DNA of 9,047 nt from JBAZOJ01 sp041648755 (GTDB lineage Bacteria; Planctomycetota; B143-G9): NCBI GenBank assembly GCA_041648755.1, contig JBAZOJ010000155.1, positions 1 through 9,047 on the forward strand, written 5' to 3'. The position numbers and the translations under genes were made by a program. Shown in pieces: positions 1 to 7,507 of the stretch (the stretch's first letter is position 1; the number at the start of each line of letters is the position of its first letter). Below the pieces are notes generated by a model. That model made no database searches and was not told the origin of the DNA. It saw only the letters and a program-made list of their open reading frames with translations.

Positions 1-1852
1 GCGCCAGGTCTCTGTATCCTTCCCAGGAGTACGGATCGGCCTTCACCGCAGCGGAGTAATGTCCTTCCGCCAACTGAAGGAACGGCGCATGGTCATGCGC
101 GAGAAACATGCAGATGTCGCCCTTGAGCGCATAGGTCATCGGAGAAATGATTGTGTTCGGTGCCGGGTCAATGGACAGCATCCGCGCCCATGTGGGGATC
201 TCCTCATCGGATATCGTCAATTTGCCGTCGTTTGCCGCCCTCAGTATCCCTCGGTAGATGGAGAGTTCCTCACGTTGCGATACCACAAAAGAAGATGCGA
301 GGAATAGTACGACCCCGGCCGTAACCGGCAGTACCATTTTGAAACGCCCCCCGACACCCTCTCGCAGCGGGGATGACACCAGCCCCAAGACAGCAAAGAA
401 CGCGAGTGCCGCGCACTCGTTGAACAGATTCATGTCGATAGCGGAATGAGCCAGAAAAGCCGCCAGACCCGCCGCAGCCCCAAGGACCAGCCAATCGCGC
501 TCTTCGGTCTCTCCTGAAATTGCTTCTGCCACGAAATAAGCGACGATCGGGGGTAGGGCAATGCTTAACGCGATGAGCAATGACCAGGCAATGCTTCCTT
601 CGCTGACGTGATAGAGGATGTTGTCGAAGTCCATTGACCCAAATTGCGAGACCGCAATGGCCACCCCGATCCAGGTAATCACCGCGGCGGTGTATCCTGC
701 GCGTCCTTTCAGGGGCGTCGTGCCTTGCGAGGGAGTGCTCTGGCGTGATTTCAGAACCGCTCGGATTGCCATACCCAAGCCCGCCAGGAATAGCAGCAGT
801 CCGGGTATGCCTTCCTCGGCCATTATCTCGATGAAGTCATTGTGGGCGTGCCGGACTTCTCCTGCGTCGAGAGGCTTGAACCGTGGATATTTCTCGCTGA
901 ACGCACCTCTTCCCGCACCGAGGAAAGGCGAGTCATTTACCATTGCCGCAGCTCCGCGCCAGTATCCTTCGCGATATCCGGCGGACTTCCCGATCGATGA
1001 ATCCTGCCAGAGAAACGCTACGGCAGTAATAGCCAAGGCAGCAAGCAAGACTGTTGACACGAAAGCAATCGCAGCCTTTTTCACACCGATCCTGGGAGCA
1101 AGCCAAAGGGAGCCCATCGCGCACAATCCCACGACAAGCGCCACGGCTCCTCCCTTCGACCTCGACATCAAAGCCGAGGCAAGAGCCATGCAAGCAGGAA
1201 TTGCGAACAGTGCATGCTGCGCGAGCCCCTTCCTGTGACCCAGAGCGATGCCGAAGAAGGCGAGGCCAATCATCAGCCCGAATGCCGCAAGGGCGTTCGA
1301 GATAGTAAACGGTCCGAATACATCCAGTGACATGAGCCGATGCAGGAAATCTGCCTTGTCCGCTTCGGACATGCCCACTGTAAAGTCTGACGGGGTCGCG
1401 CGGAGTTCCGGGAGCGAAAGAAATTCCTGGCCCAACGCCCAGACGAAGATTGCAGCGACTACTCCCGCCAGAATGCCAATTGCTGCTTTCCGGCCCCATA
1501 GGCTGTTTTGGGCGAAGAACCCCACAACAATCATTACGACAAGACAAGCGCCGATCTCTGCGGTTCTCTCTATGTCTGCATAGGGCAGGGCGGCAATGCC
1601 CCCTGCGAAACCCCAGATCAGCCACGCTGTGAGAAGCAGCACTGCAGGACTGAAACTCCAGCGCTTGCCCGACAGCATCAAGCCGATGGAGAATACGACA
1701 AAGCCCGCAAATAGCCCGCAGTTGGCAATGGAATGCGCGGTCGTCTCAAGATCCAGGGCTGGAAGCAGTGATTTCAGCACTGCGACTGCACCGACGGTGA
1801 ACCCGCCTGCGATCACGAGTGCTTTTGCTCGCGGCCTCACTGTGCCTGTCAC
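1..1852 (-). CDS. O-antigen ligase / polymerase (WaaL/Wzy-type) membrane protein, 3' end cut by window
   Basis: This frame is open for 617 codons to the left edge with no stop, so the protein is C-terminally incomplete. It is rich in hydrophobic segments (many between about residues 8 and 470). It carries the signatures of the Wzy_C/O-antigen ligase family: SRSKGGAV near residue 230, HAHNDFIEIMAEEGIPG starting at residue 335, and AHSAIDMNLF near 468. Family members transfer or polymerise glycans from undecaprenyl-diphosphate carriers on the outer face of the inner membrane. After about residue 540 it becomes soluble, and the last visible part (HYSAAVKADPYSWEGYRDLA) looks like a TPR repeat, as in many O-antigen ligase-like proteins with TPR tails. 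The start chosen is GTG at 1852, overlapping the upstream TGA as GTGA, with a G-run about 9 nt upstream. An in-frame GTG at 1840 is the alternative. Ligase, polymerase and protein glycosyltransferase cannot be told apart from motifs alone. Confidence 0.88.
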   Translation of the reverse strand, partial: MTGTVRPRAKALVIAGGFTVGAVAVLKSLLPALDLETTAHSIANCGLFAGFVVFSIGLMLSGKRWSFSPAVLLLTAWLIWGFAGGIAALPYADIERTAEIGACLVVMIVVGFFAQNSLWGRKAAIGILAGVVAAIFVWALGQEFLSLPELRATPSDFTVGMSEADKADFLHRLMSLDVFGPFTISNALAAFGLMIGLAFFGIALGHRKGLAQHALFAIPACMALASALMSRSKGGAVALVVGLCAMGSLWLAPRIGVKKAAIAFVSTVLLAALAITAVAFLWQDSSIGKSAGYREGYWRGAAAMVNDSPFLGAGRGAFSEKYPRFKPLDAGEVRHAHNDFIEIMAEEGIPGLLLFLAGLGMAIRAVLKSRQSTPSQGTTPLKGRAGYTAAVITWIGVAIAVSQFGSMDFDNILYHVSEGSIAWSLLIALSIALPPIVAYFVAEAISGETEERDWLVLGAAAGLAAFLAHSAIDMNLFNECAALAFFAVLGLVSSPLREGVGGRFKMVLPVTAGVVLFLASSFVVSQREELSIYRGILRAANDGKLTISDEEIPTWARMLSIDPAPNTIISPMTYALKGDICMFLAHDHAPFLQLAEGHYSAAVKADPYSWEGYRDLA

Positions 1853-2889
1853 CGGTTGCGCCCCCCAAGTCGCTCCAGAATGAACAGCACGACGATGAAA
1901 GCGACAGTCTGGAGCACCACCAAAGTGGCCTCCGGGCGCGCGAGCCCCGTGAGGTAGACTGCGCCCGAACTGGCAGCGACGGATAGCAGATAAATGACGA
2001 GCAGGGCTTCACGTTTGGTCATGCCAAGAAGCACCAGCCGATGCGGGAGATGGTTGCGGTCACCGACGAATAGAGGTTTTCCGGATTTGGCGCGAATCAG
2101 CATCACGGAAACCGTGTCGTAAATTGGTACCGCAAAAATCAGCATCGGTGTGAACATCGCGAACAGAGGGTCTCTTCCGCTGCCAGGGGCGTAGAACGTT
2201 GCGTCAATGCTCGCAAGCGCAAGGGAGTAACCGAGGATGAGAGCCCCGGCATCACCCATATAGAGACGGGCAGGAGGGAAGTTGAACAGCAGGAAACCCG
2301 CCGCTGCGCCGACTACGGCAGGAAGAAGGGCTGAGGAGAATGCAGAAACACCTGTTCCTTCGACAATGAAAAGCATTGTGGCGCAGACCACAGCAATCCC
2401 GGAAGACAGGCCGTCATGTGAATCGAGCAGGTTGAACGCGTTGATGATCAAGGTGAACCAAAGAACAGTCATCAGGTAGTTGATCAGCGGGAAATAGACA
2501 AAGCCCGTTATCCTGAATCCTGCAAGATACAACGCGCTGGCGACCGCAATTTCGGCGGCCAACTTGGGGATTGGTCCTATTGGTCGAATATCGTCCATCA
2601 AGCCTATTGCGAACACCGCGACAAGGCCTGCTATTGCCACAGCAATCTTGCCTGCACCGAGTTCAGCAAAGGGGGCGGAACTCCCGATGATCGTGAGAAG
2701 CAGGAAAGTGAAGGCAAGGGCGCCGAAGATCGCAGGACCGCCTCCCAGAGGGATGGGCCTGTCATGGGCTTTTCGTCCTCCCGGTCTGTCAAGGAAGCCG
2801 ATACGAGGTGAAATCGCCATGAAGCCTGCACAGAACGCGGCGCTTGCGAGAAAGGATGCGATGAGGGGGAGGAGGCCGTCATGCCCCAT
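1849..2889 (-). CDS. polyprenyl-phosphate sugar-1-phosphate transferase (WecA/TagO-type, GT4/MraY superfamily)
   Basis: A 346-residue integral membrane enzyme, the usual family length, with about ten hydrophobic segments. It should transfer a HexNAc-1-phosphate from a UDP-sugar to undecaprenyl phosphate on the cytoplasmic side, giving Und-PP-HexNAc and starting a surface glycan. The family motifs appear in order: RKAHDRPIPLGG (39-50), the Mg-binding LMDDIRPI (97-104), NAFNLLDSHDGL (150-161), YMGDAGALILGY (210-221) and the cytoplasmic His-rich loop DRNHLPHRL (277-285). The third motif normally reads close to NLxDGLDGL, so the Ser-His pair between the two Asp residues is unusual. The start ATG at 2889 follows the stop of the preceding gene by 13 nt and has GGACAGGA-type purines just upstream. 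The end overlaps the next gene by 4 nt. It resembles WecA/TagO rather than MraY because of its context and the HLPHRL loop. The sugar cannot be read from sequence. Confidence 0.9.
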   Translation of the reverse strand: MGHDGLLPLIASFLASAAFCAGFMAISPRIGFLDRPGGRKAHDRPIPLGGGPAIFGALAFTFLLLTIIGSSAPFAELGAGKIAVAIAGLVAVFAIGLMDDIRPIGPIPKLAAEIAVASALYLAGFRITGFVYFPLINYLMTVLWFTLIINAFNLLDSHDGLSSGIAVVCATMLFIVEGTGVSAFSSALLPAVVGAAAGFLLFNFPPARLYMGDAGALILGYSLALASIDATFYAPGSGRDPLFAMFTPMLIFAVPIYDTVSVMLIRAKSGKPLFVGDRNHLPHRLVLLGMTKREALLVIYLLSVAASSGAVYLTGLARPEATLVVLQTVAFIVVLFILERLGGRNR

Positions 2890-2897
2890 AAGCGTCC
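2889..2897 (-). repeat. 9-bp initiation-region repeat, copy 2 (before the GT4 gene)
   Basis: GGACGCTTA on the minus strand, whose last base is the A of the ATG at 2889. It is identical to the copy at 3489-3497 and falls in the same place relative to a start codon. It fills most of the 13-nt gap between the two genes. Confidence 0.45.
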
Positions 2898-2902
2898 TGT
2901 CC

Positions 2903-3487
2903 TTACTTGTTCCCGGTCCTTGGGGGAACTCCGTCAGCGAATCTCCTCAAGTAGGTCGGGTTGTTTGCGTCCAGCGTGTATTCGACCCACACGTCCTCTC
3001 GCAGTGTTGCCACCAATCGTTTTCCCGAGATCCCGTTTGGATTGGATAACAGAATAAAGGCCCCGGCTTCATTGGTGAAACCCTCGCCCTCTATTTGCCA
3101 TAGCCCACCGAAGGAAGTACGCAAGGAAGTTCTCAGGATCCCGGATGCGTTTCTTGCAGCGTCCGTTCCCTCGGAAGTGCTTACCTCAATAATGCGGGTG
3201 GCCATCTCAAGGTACATGGCCAGCCAGTTGGACGCAGACAGGGGCTTCCCGTTGCTGATCTCCCTCTTCAGGATACGTTTCGTTCGCCATCCTTCGGTCA
3301 GCGGGGTCGTGGACAGGAAGCGCACCAACGCAGTCCCCTCGCCGGGGAAGCCTGCATGAAACACTCCTTCTGACGACTCGCGCAGATCTATCCCCGATTG
3401 GGCACAGATCTCATTCTGAAGCAGCACGCGGGGGTCTATGTCCTGGGCCTGGCGTGAAATGAGTCTGTACACGGCTGTCCAAGGCAT
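2903..3487 (-). CDS. uncharacterised 194-residue protein in polysaccharide operon
   Basis: I do not recognise this family. The 194-residue product has no signal peptide, no clear membrane segment, no zinc-ligand pattern and no nucleotide-binding loop, so it is probably soluble and cytoplasmic. Visible elements are a Gly-rich turn and strand FHAGFPGEGTALVRF (about 43-57), an amphipathic helix NWLAMYLEMATRIIEV (about 87-102), and a strand-rich C-terminal half with FGGLWQIEGEGF (about 125-136) and WVEYTLDANNP (about 167-177). The ATG at 3487 directly follows the TAG (3488-3490) of the kinase gene. AAGGGA lies about 8 nt upstream inside the kinase 3' end, so translation is probably coupled. It sits between a sensor kinase and the initiating glycosyltransferase. 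It could be a partner of either, but no function can be assigned. The coding call itself is firm because of the operon fit and the long open frame. Confidence 0.8.
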   Translation of the reverse strand: MPWTAVYRLISRQAQDIDPRVLLQNEICAQSGIDLRESSEGVFHAGFPGEGTALVRFLSTTPLTEGWRTKRILKREISNGKPLSASNWLAMYLEMATRIIEVSTSEGTDAARNASGILRTSLRTSFGGLWQIEGEGFTNEAGAFILLSNPNGISGKRLVATLREDVWVEYTLDANNPTYLRRFADGVPPRTGNK

Positions 3488-6400
3488 CTAAGCGTCCCTT
3501 GAGTCCGGGCGGTGCGGAAGGAAGATCCGCAGCTTCTCAGCGAGTAAGCTGCTGCTGAATGGTTTCTGAATAGCGCCCACGATTTGAGACAACCTCCCAT
3601 CGGTTGCGATGTCTTCACCGTATCCGGAGCAGATAAAAATCGGCTTCTCGAAGCCCTTTGCCTCCAGGGAGAATATAAAATCCGGTCCCGAGGAGCCGCC
3701 CAGGTTGTGGTCGATGATGAGAGCTGAAACATCCTCTTGGCAGTCCAGGAGGAACTTCTCCGCAGTCGCCGGCTCAGAGAAGCACATGGCCTTTGCGCCC
3801 AGAGCTTCAAGCATCTCATCCATCGTGCGGAGCACTTCCCGGTCATCGTCCAGTACCACAATTATCGGCCGCTCGTCCTTGCGCCGATTGCGGCCCGGCG
3901 ACACATGAACAGCCTTTCGGTCTTGCTCGGAACGGTGCTTCGCTTTGACGGTGCCGGAACGGATATCCGCACAGACAATGGTGCAACCTGGCGCGCTCTC
4001 GATCCGGATATCCCCATTGTGAAGACGGGCCAGGCTCCTCGCCTTTGGAAGGCCGAGTCCTCGCGGGGTACCGGGCAAGGACTCTCGGGTCGTGTAGAAG
4101 ACCTCGAATGACGATTCTATTGAATTCGGAGGGAATCCCGGGCCGTTGTCCGCAACGCTGATCGTGAACACGAGCGGGCGAAGCAGCGAAGACGAAAGAT
4201 CGCCCTCGGCCTCAAGCACCGAGGTGATGATTGTTACCCGACCTCCGGGAACAGCCTCCACCGCCTCGACAGCGTTGCGAATAAGCTCCCGTGCAATGGT
4301 CGACACACAGTCTTTTGCTGCGAGGATTGTCTTGCCTTCGCACCCTCCTTCAAATAGCAGAGCGGTGCCAGGGCACTTGTGCTTTGTCTCTGTCACGACT
4401 TCCCTTACGACCTCGTCGAAGGAGAATTCCTCCATCGTTTCGACAACTTGTCCGGCCAAGGACATCAGGCCCTTGACGAGCAACGTGATCCGAAGCGAAG
4501 ATTCCTTCAGGCTTCCAAGCTCGTGGAGTGACTTCTCATCGCCTTCCTCTTTGAGCCTCTTCTCCAAAGAGGCAGTTCTGCCCAGAATGACTGTCAAAGC
4601 GTTGTTGAAGTAATGGCCGACTACCCTTGTCAGAGCCCGGAGTTCCTTGCTTGCTTCGGCTTCGGCAGCAGTCTCCATCATGGAGAGAATCGGTGAGATC
4701 TCCTCGCCTGTGGCAACGAACTTCAGCGGCTTTCCGTTTGCTGACCCGCCTCCTTCAAGTGGTGATACCTCCCACAGGAAAGTGCACTCCCCTTTTCCAG
4801 TGCACCGTACCGGCCGGGAAATCCTGATTGTCTTTCCCGCCAGTATTTCCGCCCATGTCCCTTCAGACAAGAGTTCCTTCGGAGGGCAGAAGACTTCATC
4901 GAAAAGCACGTTCAGGCGCGGCTCACGCCCGAAAAATGAAGCGAATCTGTCGTTCCGGAGCATTACCTCGCCAAGCCGGTCGAATATGAAAATGGCGGAA
5001 GAAGTCTTGCTCAGCAGACCGGACAAAAGGCGATCCCGGTCGCGCGTAGCTCCACTGGAAAGAGCGTCGGACAAGGCGGCCGACAACGTTGGCAGAAGCG
5101 CCCGTACTGCAGCGAAATTGAGAATGCTGCGCGAGACGTCAGATTCACTCTCCCAAAGGAGGACCAACCCAAGAGAAGACCCTTCATGTCGAAGATGGCC
5201 GATCCAGCGCGGTGGCTCCATCGCTCCTTCCTCGAACAGCAATCGGTATAGACGGGCTGCAAGTGCACCATCGAGGACGTCTTTCTTCCGCACACCAAAA
5301 TACGTGCTGATGAGACCTTCTCTCGAAGGCCCTATGTCCAGCTTGGGGAAGACAGGCGAATTTCCGGGGTAAACGGCTGAAATGCCCTGCCTGGCGTCAA
5401 AAGCAACGACCGCAATCCGCTTTGCGCCAAGGATTGCCGCCGAGTCCTTCAGGATGGTGTCCAGATCTTCACTGGTTCTGCCTGACAAGGACAATCTCTC
5501 TCCGAGTTCAGCCAGGGCCGCAAAGAAACGCGAATTGCGTTGAGCATCGGTCGCGTCGGTGAGGATCATTACGTATCCGGAAGGGTCACCCTCCTCGGCC
5601 GGGATTGATGTGACTCTTGAAAATACCTTCAGTTGCCCGATTTCAGGTATTCTGACATGGCAATTTCCGTCCCAGATGCCACATCTCGCTGCGCATTCGA
5701 GAACATCCTCAAGACCTTTGCCACTCTCCGACACAAAAGTCAGCACATCCGATAGACGCCTTCCTGTATCGTCTGCCGAAAACGCGAAGAGCGAGGATGC
5801 GCCAGAGTTGAACTCTGTTATCTCGTGGGAAGAATTCAGGGATATTATCGCGTCTGGAATTCCGTCGAGAACGTACTTTGCTCGCTCCAATTCCTGAGTC
5901 TGAGCGGAGTGTGCGGTCACATCCGCAAGGAGAACGATCAAATGCTCAGACTTGCCTGTCACGCTTATGAAGCAGTTGAGTTCCAGTTTCGTCGTGCCCC
6001 TGGTGATGGGATGGGAAACGACCGACTCCTCACCCAGGGACGTTCCGCCCTTGTGCAACTCCCTTGCCCAAGCCAATACACCCTTCCACCCTGGTAGGAG
6101 CGGAACAAGCTCGGAAATTCTCGCCGTCGTTTGGACCTGGGCTGCCGACAGATCGAGCATTCGCATCGCGCTCTCGTTTATGTACTCGATCTCCAAATCG
6201 GGCTTGATTACTATCATTCCTCGCGGGGAAATGGCAACGAGGCGCTCAATCATCGACTGATCTCTTGAAACCCCGATTGTTGCGTTGGGGTCGGCAGTGA
6301 ATCTCACCGCGGCTCGATAGCCTGATCGCCCGATAGAGACAGGCTCAAAATTTACGGTCAGTTGTTGCTTGCTGACGGGGTCAGTATATGTCCGGCCAAT

Positions 6401-7507
6401 AGGGATGCCCTTGGCAATGGCCTGTCGCGCCAGTCGGTCGGACTCCCCGTCAGCTTTGCGCCACAGGATTGCCATGCTGCTGCCATCGGCGGCAAGGCCA
6501 TCTTGTGAGAGTTGTTCCCTTGTCAGGTGACCCCGCGAGTCAAGGGCATAGAGCGAAATATCTGCGGGGATAGCACGGATAACCGCGTTCAGCGAGTTAT
6601 TTACTCGCCACAGCCTTTCGGCACATCCAAATCGATCCGCGAAGGCCGAGAGCGCATCTCCCATCTGGAGCACAAGTGATACTGCTGCCTTTGCGGGAAG
6701 CGATCCTGTTGTAACCAGGGCGACAGAAGACCGCTGGCCCGTTGGCCCTTTGAAGGAGTTGACAGAGACTCGCAGTCGCCGCAACGCTCCGTTCCTGAGC
6801 ACGGAGCCGGGAATCGCTCCCACTTGTGGCCCGTCGAGGGCGCTCTTTTCAAGGACTACTTTCCTTATTCTGGCAAGAGTAACAGGATCCGGCTCGTTGC
6901 GCCACGCACTGAATTCCGCGTCAGCGGATCGGGGTGTGATTACTCCGTTTGTGAGGATGCCCTCAACTCCGGGCAGTTCGAGGATCGAAGCCGACAACTC
7001 CTTGGTTGCCCCGGAAACAACCGACAGGGATTCAGGGCTGACAGGCGCGTCCAAGGCGCTCCTGAAAGCCCGAGCTGCCATATCGAAACTCGCAAAACAG
7101 TCAATCAGAACTGTGCGTCCCATCGGCTCGGTAATGTCCATGATGACGACATGCGCCAATTGGGAGTGTTCGCCGGGACCTTGGATAGGCGAAACAAGGG
7201 CCAGATATGACCGGTGCCCGCGGACAGAATCAAGTGAGAGGACACAGCGCTGAATGCACTTGTTGTCGACAACGTATTCGAGCACACTCTTGCCATTGTC
7301 CTTGGCCGAAAGAGCCCTGATGATGTTCCGGATTCTCAGGGGGAGGTGCTCCTCGGAAGTGTGACGTCGATCGCCCGACATTGCCAGACGCCCGTCTCGA
7401 AACAGGATGAGGTGATCCCAGTGTACTTTGAGTCTGTCGATCACCATTTCGCCGGCTTTTCCGCGTGAATTGACCAAGTCTGAGTACAGGATCTCAGGCC
7501 TGTTCAC
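3488..7507 (-). CDS. hybrid sensor histidine kinase with PAS/GAF modules and C-terminal receiver
   Basis: A 1339-residue protein with no obvious transmembrane segment, so probably a cytoplasmic sensor. Visible architecture (GTG numbering): a PAS-like domain about 28-128 ending in VVIMDITEP; a poorly classifiable sensory block about 130-420; PAS about 420-533 ending in DVTAH; PAS about 540-655 ending in DATDA; a GAF-like domain about 660-818; PAS about 824-935. The kinase core follows, with H-box GHYFNNALTVILG (His965), N-box ELIRNAVEA (Asn1078), G1 DNGPGF (from Asp1120), F-box FYTTR and G2 GLGL near 1150. The receiver (about 1214-1335) has acidic pocket DDD 1220-1222, phospho-acceptor Asp1266, Ser1294 and Lys1315. 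Tyr966 replaces the acidic residue that normally follows the His. An upstream ATG at 7558 keeps the frame open, but GTG 7507 has GAGAGGA at a 9-nt spacing and overlaps the phosphatase gene by only 14 nt. ATG 7447 is a weaker alternative. No separate output regulator is in the window. Confidence 0.9.
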   Translation of the reverse strand: MNRPEILYSDLVNSRGKAGEMVIDRLKVHWDHLILFRDGRLAMSGDRRHTSEEHLPLRIRNIIRALSAKDNGKSVLEYVVDNKCIQRCVLSLDSVRGHRSYLALVSPIQGPGEHSQLAHVVIMDITEPMGRTVLIDCFASFDMAARAFRSALDAPVSPESLSVVSGATKELSASILELPGVEGILTNGVITPRSADAEFSAWRNEPDPVTLARIRKVVLEKSALDGPQVGAIPGSVLRNGALRRLRVSVNSFKGPTGQRSSVALVTTGSLPAKAAVSLVLQMGDALSAFADRFGCAERLWRVNNSLNAVIRAIPADISLYALDSRGHLTREQLSQDGLAADGSSMAILWRKADGESDRLARQAIAKGIPIGRTYTDPVSKQQLTVNFEPVSIGRSGYRAAVRFTADPNATIGVSRDQSMIERLVAISPRGMIVIKPDLEIEYINESAMRMLDLSAAQVQTTARISELVPLLPGWKGVLAWARELHKGGTSLGEESVVSHPITRGTTKLELNCFISVTGKSEHLIVLLADVTAHSAQTQELERAKYVLDGIPDAIISLNSSHEITEFNSGASSLFAFSADDTGRRLSDVLTFVSESGKGLEDVLECAARCGIWDGNCHVRIPEIGQLKVFSRVTSIPAEEGDPSGYVMILTDATDAQRNSRFFAALAELGERLSLSGRTSEDLDTILKDSAAILGAKRIAVVAFDARQGISAVYPGNSPVFPKLDIGPSREGLISTYFGVRKKDVLDGALAARLYRLLFEEGAMEPPRWIGHLRHEGSSLGLVLLWESESDVSRSILNFAAVRALLPTLSAALSDALSSGATRDRDRLLSGLLSKTSSAIFIFDRLGEVMLRNDRFASFFGREPRLNVLFDEVFCPPKELLSEGTWAEILAGKTIRISRPVRCTGKGECTFLWEVSPLEGGGSANGKPLKFVATGEEISPILSMMETAAEAEASKELRALTRVVGHYFNNALTVILGRTASLEKRLKEEGDEKSLHELGSLKESSLRITLLVKGLMSLAGQVVETMEEFSFDEVVREVVTETKHKCPGTALLFEGGCEGKTILAAKDCVSTIARELIRNAVEAVEAVPGGRVTIITSVLEAEGDLSSSLLRPLVFTISVADNGPGFPPNSIESSFEVFYTTRESLPGTPRGLGLPKARSLARLHNGDIRIESAPGCTIVCADIRSGTVKAKHRSEQDRKAVHVSPGRNRRKDERPIIVVLDDDREVLRTMDEMLEALGAKAMCFSEPATAEKFLLDCQEDVSALIIDHNLGGSSGPDFIFSLEAKGFEKPIFICSGYGEDIATDGRLSQIVGAIQKPFSSSLLAEKLRIFLPHRPDSRDA
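3489..3497 (-). repeat. 9-bp initiation-region repeat, copy 1 (before the 194-residue gene)
   Basis: GGACGCTTA on the minus strand ends one base before the adjoining ATG at 3487 and spans the stop codon of the kinase gene. The same nine bases recur at the start of the next gene (2889-2897). With the preceding AAG it supplies the purine-rich AAGGGA ribosome binding site. Confidence 0.45.

Noticed and set aside
618..1238. 206-residue plus-strand open frame
   Set aside because: It lies antisense to the O-antigen ligase-type gene, whose motifs are intact. The translation is low-complexity Ala/Pro/Ser/Arg typical of a shadow frame and has no family motif.
933..1625. 230-residue minus-strand open frame
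   Set aside because: It is another frame of the same strand as the ligase-type gene and is rich in Cys and Arg with no recognisable domain. The true frame is the one with SRSKGG and HAHNDF.
2890..2902. Possible terminator between the 194-residue gene and the GT4 gene
   Set aside because: The 13-nt gap has no stem-loop or T-run and is taken up by a ribosome-binding region.
4647..5372. 241-residue plus-strand open frame
   Set aside because: It is antisense to the GAF-like to PAS region of the kinase gene. Composition is Ser/Arg/Pro-rich and no ribosome binding site or motif supports it.
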